DNA of 64,000 nt, taken from positions 310,001-374,000 of the forward strand of contig NZ_BAAAFN010000006.1 in the NCBI RefSeq assembly GCF_039523555.1. The letters run 5' to 3'. The DNA is from Castellaniella daejeonensis. GTDB taxonomy: Bacteria; Pseudomonadota; Gammaproteobacteria; Burkholderiales; Burkholderiaceae_B. Of the stretch, positions 58,646 to 64,000 are shown in pieces; the first letter of the stretch is position 1; each line of letters begins with the position of its first letter. Made by a program: the position numbers and the translations under genes. Under the pieces are notes generated by a model that was not told the DNA's origin, did no database searches, and saw only the letters and a list, made by a program, of their open reading frames with translations.

Positions 58646-59722
58646 ATGAATCCCACACCGCATCCCCAGGGCTCGCAGCGCTGCGGCCTGGACGCCCTCG
58701 GTCAGTTCGACGAGATCGTCGACGTGCGCACGCCGGCCGAATACGAAGACGACCACATCCCCGGCTCCCTGAACGCCCCGGTGCTCAGCAACGAGGAACG
58801 CGTCCTGATCGGCACCATGTACGCCCAGGAATCGCCCTTCAAGGCAACGCGCCTGGGCGCCGCGCTGGTCGCACGCCACATCGCCGAATACCTGGAGACG
58901 ATCTTCGCCGACCGGCCGCGCAGCTGGCGGCCACTGATCTACTGCTGGCGCGGCGGCAAGCGCTCGGGATCCATGACCGCCTGGTTCAACCTGATCGGCT
59001 GGCGCGCGCGCCAGCTGGACGGCGGCTACAAGGCCTGGCGGCGCCACGTGATCGACACGCTCGCCGAACGCCCGGCCGGTCTGGACTGCATCGTGCTGAC
59101 CGGCCCCACCGGCTCGGGCAAGACCCGCCTGCTGCAATCGCTGGGCGCGGCCGGCGCCCAGATCCTGGACCTGGAAGGCCTGGCGCACCATCGCGGCTCG
59201 CTGCTGGGCGCGCTGCCGGACCAGCCGCAGCCCAGCCAGCGGGGCTTCGAATCCGCCCTGCTCCAGGCCATCGAGGCCCTGGACCCCGACCGCCCGGTCT
59301 TCGTCGAAGCCGAAAGCCGGCGCATCGGCCAACTGAGCCTGCCCGAGGCCCTGCTGCGCGCCATGCACGCGGGCCGCTGCGTGCGCGTGCAGGCGGCCCT
59401 GCCCCAGCGGATCGCATTCCTGCTGCAGGACTACGCCCACCTGTTCGATGCGCCCGAAGCCTTCGGCCTGACTCTGGAACGGCTGATCGGCCTGCACAGC
59501 CGCCAGACGGTGCGCGAATGGCAGGCCCTGATCGCCGCCGACCGGCGCGCCGAACTGTTCGAGGCCCTGGTCGAAGCCCACTACGACCCGGCCTACCTCC
59601 GCAGCAGCAATTCCCACTACGCCGGCCTGGACCTGGCCATGACGTTCGACTACGACCCCACCGCGGACGACGGCCACGCCCAGGCACGCGCCCTGATCGA
59701 TCAACTGCGCGTCCCGGCCTGA
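58646..59722 (+). CDS. selU: tRNA 2-selenouridine synthase (SelU/MnmH)
   Basis: The 358-residue protein has an N-terminal rhodanese domain with active-site Cys100 (LIYCWRGGKRS) and a P-loop GPTGSGKT at 153-160 in the C-terminal part. SelU replaces sulfur by selenium at U34 of Lys, Glu and Gln tRNAs using selenophosphate and a geranyl intermediate. It directly precedes selD (36 bp), which makes the selenophosphate. ATG 58646 is the usual start. Confidence 0.96.
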   Translation: MNPTPHPQGSQRCGLDALGQFDEIVDVRTPAEYEDDHIPGSLNAPVLSNEERVLIGTMYAQESPFKATRLGAALVARHIAEYLETIFADRPRSWRPLIYCWRGGKRSGSMTAWFNLIGWRARQLDGGYKAWRRHVIDTLAERPAGLDCIVLTGPTGSGKTRLLQSLGAAGAQILDLEGLAHHRGSLLGALPDQPQPSQRGFESALLQAIEALDPDRPVFVEAESRRIGQLSLPEALLRAMHAGRCVRVQAALPQRIAFLLQDYAHLFDAPEAFGLTLERLIGLHSRQTVREWQALIAADRRAELFEALVEAHYDPAYLRSSNSHYAGLDLAMTFDYDPTADDGHAQARALIDQLRVPA

Positions 59723-59758
59723 ACCCCCGTTTCCCGTTTTCCCGGATTCCCGATTTCC

Positions 59759-60820
59759 ATGAACGCTTCCGATCCCACGACTTCCATTCCCAGACTGACT
59801 TCCCTGTCCCATGGCGGCGGCTGCGGCTGCAAGATCGCCCCGGACGTGCTGGCGCGCCTGATGCGCGACGCCCTGCCCGCCGGATCGTTCCCCGACCTGC
59901 TGGTGGGCACCCAATCGTCCGACGACGCGGCCGTCTACCGCATCAACGACGAGCAGGCCCTGATCGCCACGACCGATTTCTTCATGCCCATCGTCGACGA
60001 CCCGCACGACTTCGGCCGCATCGCCGCCACCAACGCGCTGTCCGATGTGTATGCCATGGGCGGACGCCCGATCCTGGCGCTGGCCATCGTCGGCATGCCG
60101 ATCAAGGCCCTGCCGCACGACACCATCGCCGCCATCCTGGCCGGCGGCGCCTCGGTCTGCCAGCAGGCCGGGATCCCCATCGCCGGCGGGCATTCGATCG
60201 ACTCCGTCGAACCGATCTACGGCCTGGCCGTCATCGGCCTGGCGCACCCGGACCACATCAAGCGCAACGACCGCGCCCGCGCGGGCGACGCGCTGATCCT
60301 GAGCAAGCCGCTGGGCGTGGGCATCCTGTCGGCCGCCCTCAAGAAGGGCCGGCTCGATGCCAATGGCTACCGCGCCATGATCGACAGCACCACCCGTCTG
60401 AACACGCCGGGGGCGCGGCTGGCCGGGCTCGAAGCAGTGCACGCCCTGACCGACGTGACCGGCTTCGGCCTGCTGGGCCACGCCCTGGAAATGTGCCGGG
60501 GCTCGGGCCTGCGCGCCGAGGTGTCCTACGCCGATCTGCCCTGGCTGGCGCCCGCGCCCGCATTGGCCCGGGATGGCATCCGCACCGGCGCGTCCGAACG
60601 CAACTGGAACGCCTGCGGCGCCGAGGTTTCCCTGGATGCCGGCCTGCCCGACGAGGCCCGCGCCCTGCTCACCGACCCGCAGACTTCGGGCGGCCTGCTG
60701 GTCGCCTGCGCGCCCGAGGCCGCCGACGAGGTCCTTGCCCTGCTGCGCGCCGACGGCTTCGCACAGGCCGCCCGCATCGGGCGCCTGGAAGCCGGCCCCG
60801 CCCATATTCGGGTATCCTGA
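59759..60820 (+). CDS. selD: Selenophosphate synthetase SelD
   Basis: The 353-residue protein has the N-terminal catalytic loop SHGGGCGCK with Cys22 equivalent to E. coli Cys17 and the following Lys25. The AIRS-type ATP-binding pattern is visible (SSDDAAVY, TTDFFMPIVDDPHDFGRIAATNALSDVYAMGG). It makes selenophosphate from selenide and ATP. The active residue is cysteine, not selenocysteine. selA or selB are not in the window; the local partner is selU. Confidence 0.97.
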   Translation: MNASDPTTSIPRLTSLSHGGGCGCKIAPDVLARLMRDALPAGSFPDLLVGTQSSDDAAVYRINDEQALIATTDFFMPIVDDPHDFGRIAATNALSDVYAMGGRPILALAIVGMPIKALPHDTIAAILAGGASVCQQAGIPIAGGHSIDSVEPIYGLAVIGLAHPDHIKRNDRARAGDALILSKPLGVGILSAALKKGRLDANGYRAMIDSTTRLNTPGARLAGLEAVHALTDVTGFGLLGHALEMCRGSGLRAEVSYADLPWLAPAPALARDGIRTGASERNWNACGAEVSLDAGLPDEARALLTDPQTSGGLLVACAPEAADEVLALLRADGFAQAARIGRLEAGPAHIRVS

Positions 60821-60845
60821 TTCAGTCCCCACCCTCGGAGTTCCC

Positions 60846-62366
60846 ATGGCCGATCCCCTGATCATCGCCCGCAACGCCGACATCCAGGCCGCCCTGCTGC
60901 CGCAACTGGCCAACCGCCACGGCTGCATCACCGGCGCCACGGGCACCGGCAAGACCGTCACACTGCAGGTCCTGGCCGAATCATTCTCCCGCATCGGCAC
61001 GCCGGTCTTCATGGCCGACGTCAAGGGCGACCTTTCCGGCATTTCCCAGACGGGCACCGCGTCGCCCAAGCTCGCCAAGCGCCTGGCGGACCTGGGCCTG
61101 CCCGAGCCCGCCTGGGGCGCAAGCCCGACCACGCTCTGGGACATCTTCGGCGAACAGGGCCACCCGATCCGCGCCACGGTGTCCGACCTGGGGCCGCTGC
61201 TGCTGTCGCGCATGCTGGACCTGAACGACACCCAGGAAGGCGTGCTGAACCTGGCCTTCCGCGTCGCCGACGACGAAGGCCTGCTGATCCTGGACCTCAA
61301 GGACCTGCGCTCCATGCTGCAGTACGTGGCCGACCACGCCGCCGAACTGCGCACCCGCTACGGCCAGGTATCCTCGGCTTCCGTCGGCGCCATCCAGCGC
61401 AGTCTGCTGCGCCTGGAATCCGAAGGCGCCGAGACGTTCTTCGGCGAGCCCATGCTCGACGTCTTCGACTGGATGCGCACCGACGCCCAGGGGCGCGGCA
61501 TGGTCAACATCCTGGCCGCCGACCGCCTGATGCAGTCCCCGCGCCTGTACGCCGTCTTCCTGCTGTGGATGCTGGCCGACCTGTACGAGCGCCTGCCCGA
61601 AGTCGGCGACCTGGAAAAACCCAAGCTGGTGTTCTTCTTCGACGAAGCCCACCTGCTGTTCAAGGACGCGCCGGACGCCCTGCTGGAAAAGATCGAGCAG
61701 GTCGTGCGCCTGATCCGCTCCAAGGGGGTGGGGGTGTACTTCGTCACCCAGAACCCCACCGACATCCCCGACACCGTGCTGGGCCAGCTGGGCCACCGCG
61801 TGCAGCATGCCTTGCGCGCCTACACTCCCCGCGACCAGAAGGCGGTCAAGACCGCCGCGCAGACCATGCGGCCCAATCCCGGGCTGGACATCGAGGCCGC
61901 GATCACCGAACTGGCCGTGGGCGAGGCCCTGGTGTCCCTGCTCGACCCCAAGGGGCAGCCCACCCCCACGCAGCGCGTCTGGATCTCCGCCCCCGGCAGC
62001 CGCATCGGACCCGCCACGGCGGCGGAGCGCCAGGCACTGCTGGGCGCTTCGATGCTGGCCGGCAAGTACGACCAGGCCATGGACCGGGAATCCGCCTACG
62101 AGGTCCTGCTGCAGCGCGCCCAGGCCGGACCCGGCGCAGACCGGGGCGCGGCAAAGGCCGGTGCCGAAGCGCCGCCCCCCCAGGACAACGGCATCACCGG
62201 GGTCCTGGGCGACTTCCTGTTCGGCTCTACCGGACCNNNNNNNNNNNNNNNNNNNNNNNNNNNNNNNNNNNNNNNNNNNNCGGTCGCCAAGAGCATGGTG
62301 CGCAACGCCGCCAATCAGCTGGTGCGCGGCCTGCTCGGGTCCCTGGTCGGCGGCCGGCGGCGCTGA
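60846..62366 (+). CDS. HerA-like (DUF853) ATPase, contains an assembly gap
   Basis: The 506-codon frame encodes a HerA/FtsK-type ATPase with Walker A in ITGATGTGKTVTLQVLAES, Walker B in KLVFFFDEAHLLF, and a DUF853 C-terminus (AKSMVRNAANQLVRGLLGSLVGG). Forty-four bases at 62237-62280 are N, but the frame and the family C-terminus continue in register, so the gap length is probably right and the missing piece is likely the Gly/Arg-rich linker of this family. The cellular role of DUF853 ATPases is not clear to me. It follows selD by 25 bp. Confidence 0.88.
   Translation: MADPLIIARNADIQAALLPQLANRHGCITGATGTGKTVTLQVLAESFSRIGTPVFMADVKGDLSGISQTGTASPKLAKRLADLGLPEPAWGASPTTLWDIFGEQGHPIRATVSDLGPLLLSRMLDLNDTQEGVLNLAFRVADDEGLLILDLKDLRSMLQYVADHAAELRTRYGQVSSASVGAIQRSLLRLESEGAETFFGEPMLDVFDWMRTDAQGRGMVNILAADRLMQSPRLYAVFLLWMLADLYERLPEVGDLEKPKLVFFFDEAHLLFKDAPDALLEKIEQVVRLIRSKGVGVYFVTQNPTDIPDTVLGQLGHRVQHALRAYTPRDQKAVKTAAQTMRPNPGLDIEAAITELAVGEALVSLLDPKGQPTPTQRVWISAPGSRIGPATAAERQALLGASMLAGKYDQAMDRESAYEVLLQRAQAGPGADRGAAKAGAEAPPPQDNGITGVLGDFLFGSTGXXXXXXXXXXXXXXXXVAKSMVRNAANQLVRGLLGSLVGGRRR
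62237..62280. other. Assembly gap (44 N)
   Basis: Unknown bases inside the DUF853 gene. Flanking sequence (TCTACCGGACC before, CGGTCGCCAAGAGC after) is in the same frame. Confidence 0.99.
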
Positions 62367-62391
62367 ACACGCGCGGCAAGGCGAGACGCAG

Positions 62392-62994
62392 ATGCCGGCA
62401 CGGATATCCGATCCCGCTTCCGCCCCGCACGCCGGGGCGGACCTCGCACGCTGCAACTGGTGCAGCGGCGATCCGCTGTACGTGCGCTATCACGACACGG
62501 AATGGGGCGTGCCTTCGCGCGACCCCCGGCACCTGTTCGAAATGCTGATCCTGGAAGGCTTCCAGGCGGGCCTGTCATGGCTCACCATCCTGCGCCGGCG
62601 CGAAGCCCTGCGCACGGCCCTGATGGGATTCGATCCAGAAGCCCTGGCCGGCACCGGCGAGGCCTGGGTCCAGGACCGCATGCAGGATGCCTCCATCATC
62701 CGCAACCGCCTCAAGCTGCGCGCTGCCGGCACCAATGCCCGCGCCTGGCTGGCCCTGCCCGATCCGGTCGGCCTGGTCTGGTCCGTGGTCGGCGGCCGCC
62801 CCATCATCCACCACTATGCCGCCCCGGGCGACGCCCCCGTTGCCGGCCCGGAGGCCGAAGCACTCAGCCGCCTGCTGAAACGGCACGGATTCACTTTCGT
62901 CGGTCCGACTATCTGCCAGTCCTACCTGCAGGCCATCGGCTGCCTCATGGACCACACCACGGACTGCCACCGCCATCGGGAACTGGCAGGCTAG
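62392..62994 (+). CDS. tag: DNA-3-methyladenine glycosylase I
   Basis: The 200-residue protein matches Tag: RCNWCSGDPLYVRYHDTEWGVP with zinc-ligand Cys21, LFEMLILEGFQAGLSWLTIL with the catalytic glutamate, and GFTFVGPTICQSYLQAIG and HTTDCHRH at the C-terminus with further zinc ligands. It removes 3-methyladenine from alkylated DNA. ATG 62392 lies 25 bp after the ATPase stop. Confidence 0.95.
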   Translation: MPARISDPASAPHAGADLARCNWCSGDPLYVRYHDTEWGVPSRDPRHLFEMLILEGFQAGLSWLTILRRREALRTALMGFDPEALAGTGEAWVQDRMQDASIIRNRLKLRAAGTNARAWLALPDPVGLVWSVVGGRPIIHHYAAPGDAPVAGPEAEALSRLLKRHGFTFVGPTICQSYLQAIGCLMDHTTDCHRHRELAG

Positions 62995-63007
62995 CCCCGA
63001 CAGCCCG

Positions 63008-63469
63008 ATGCCCTCCGTCACAGGATCCCGCAGCTCGCCATCCAGTCCGGCCGCTTCGGCGCTGGCCCAGGCCTACCGGGCCGCGCTCTACCGCATCGAC
63101 ATCGAACCCTCGCTCGTGATGCGGATCGACGAGGCGCATCCGGCGCTGCACGCCCAGTTTCCCCGGGGCGGCGTCTTCCTGACCGCCTGCAATCCGCGCA
63201 GCCGGCGCCTGAGGCCTGCCGCGAACGCCCGCCGCCTGCGGGCACTGCAGCGGGCAGTCGAACGCCTGGGCCATGCCTGGCTGCCGGGCCGGGGAATGGA
63301 CCCGCGCGGCTCATGGCCAGACGAGCCCAGCCTGTGGATTCCGGGCCTGTCCCGGGATGCTGGACTGCAGCTGGCGCGCCGCTTCGGGCAGAATGCGTTG
63401 GTCTGGTGCGGACCGGACACGGTGGCGCACCTGGCATGGGTCAGGCCGCCGACAGCCTCCATCTGCTAA
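63008..63469 (+). CDS. DUF3293-family protein
   Basis: The 153-residue protein has the DUF3293 features: AYRAALYRI, FLTACNPRSRRL, NARRLRALQRAV, GRGMDPRGSWPDEPSLWIPGLSRDAGLQLARRFGQNALVW. Function is unknown. It follows tag by 13 bp and is likely co-transcribed with it. Confidence 0.8.
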   Translation: MPSVTGSRSSPSSPAASALAQAYRAALYRIDIEPSLVMRIDEAHPALHAQFPRGGVFLTACNPRSRRLRPAANARRLRALQRAVERLGHAWLPGRGMDPRGSWPDEPSLWIPGLSRDAGLQLARRFGQNALVWCGPDTVAHLAWVRPPTASIC

Positions 63470-63504
63470 GGTAGGCGGGTCATCCGATCCCACGGAGCCC
63501 GTCC

Positions 63505-64000
63505 ATGCAATCACTCCTCAGCCGCCACACCGCTTTCCATGCCGTGATCGCACTCACCGTGTTGTGCGCCCTGCTGGCCCTGACCTTCAGCGCCGGCTGG
63601 TGGCTGCCCTGCCTGCTGTTCCTGGGCCTGAGCCTGCTCGGGGTCTACGACCTGCGCCAGACACGCCACGCCATCCGCCGCAATTACCCGGTGATCGGCA
63701 ACCTGCGCTTCCTGTTCGAATTCATCCGCCCGGAAGTGCGCCAGTATTTCTTTGAGGACGACACGCTCAAGCTGCCCTTTTCGCGCGTGGACCGGTCCCT
63801 GGTGTACCAACGCGCCAAGCAGCAGATGGACCAGCGCCCCTTCGGCACGCAGGGCGACGTCTACGGCAACGACTACGAGTGGATCAACCATGCCATGGTG
63901 CCCACCCACATCCAGGACAGCGATTTCCGCACCACCGTCGGGGGGCCGGACTGTACCCAGCCCGTGGACCTGTCGGTCTTCAATATTTCCGCCATGAGCT
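63505..64000 (+). CDS. FMN-binding glutamate synthase-family protein (partial)
   Basis: The first 165 codons lie in the window. Two N-terminal membrane helices (VIALTVLCALLALTF and WWLPCLLFLGLSLLGVY) are followed by IRRNYPVIGNLRFLFEFIRPEVRQYFFEDD and RPFGTQGDVYGNDYEWINHAM, the start of the GltB-like FMN domain family. These membrane-anchored proteins are of unclear substrate, not classic GltB. The C-terminus is outside the window. Confidence 0.88.
   Translation, partial: MQSLLSRHTAFHAVIALTVLCALLALTFSAGWWLPCLLFLGLSLLGVYDLRQTRHAIRRNYPVIGNLRFLFEFIRPEVRQYFFEDDTLKLPFSRVDRSLVYQRAKQQMDQRPFGTQGDVYGNDYEWINHAMVPTHIQDSDFRTTVGGPDCTQPVDLSVFNISAMS

Overview
The window is GC-rich chromosomal DNA with tightly packed genes, short intergenic gaps and many 4-bp ATGA overlaps. 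Gene content and protein style (glnE next to yhdP, clpB, rnr-rlmB, a TctD/TctE-like pair, split mrp/pha antiporter genes, selU-selD) point to a betaproteobacterium of the order Burkholderiales, most likely Alcaligenaceae. The anaerobic gene set suggests a facultative anaerobe, perhaps a denitrifier such as Castellaniella; the genus is an inference. No insertion sequence, prophage, CRISPR array or replication origin was found. A 44-base run of N lies inside one gene near 62.2 kb.

Layout. 1-10.9 kb: partial yhdP, divergent glnE, a MocR regulator facing an MFS transporter, a qorB/ytfH-type redox pair with an AraC regulator, and a LysE-type exporter. 10.9-17.4 kb: clpB with a heat-shock promoter candidate, a cytochrome P450 with an unusual I-helix, a class II glutamine amidotransferase and small proteins. 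17.5-27.7 kb: an anaerobic-lifestyle block containing class III ribonucleotide reductase (nrdD in two pieces, nrdG), the oxygen-independent ubiquinone genes ubiU-ubiV-ubiT, a DUF2249 protein with a polytopic NnrS/heme-copper-like protein, a DNR-like Crp/Fnr regulator and hemN. FNR-type sites precede nrdD, ubiU and hemN, and a textbook pair of NrdR boxes precedes nrdD. 27.8-40.5 kb: a six-gene Mrp/Pha cation/proton antiporter operon, kup with a two-component system directly upstream, and a Fur-box-controlled tonB-exbB-exbD operon.

40.7-51 kb: a NEW3-domain membrane protein with an ABC-2 exporter, and a signalling operon made of a periplasmic binding protein, a 1018-residue hybrid histidine kinase and a REC-REC-GGDEF-EAL protein, followed by an SDR dehydrogenase. 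51.1-64 kb: tRNA-Leu(CAG), rnr, rlmB, a transsulfuration enzyme, an HU gene with a palindrome around its -10 region, a Kef-type antiporter, tRNA-Val(TAC), selU-selD, a HerA-like ATPase, tag, a DUF3293 gene and a partial FMN-binding glutamate synthase-like gene.

The biologically most coherent part is the anaerobic block: without oxygen the cell needs oxygen-independent routes to dNTPs, ubiquinone and heme, and all three sit here under apparent FNR-type control. The most unusual element is the class III reductase, whose glycyl-radical domain is encoded by a separate 60-codon gene with its own ribosome binding site.
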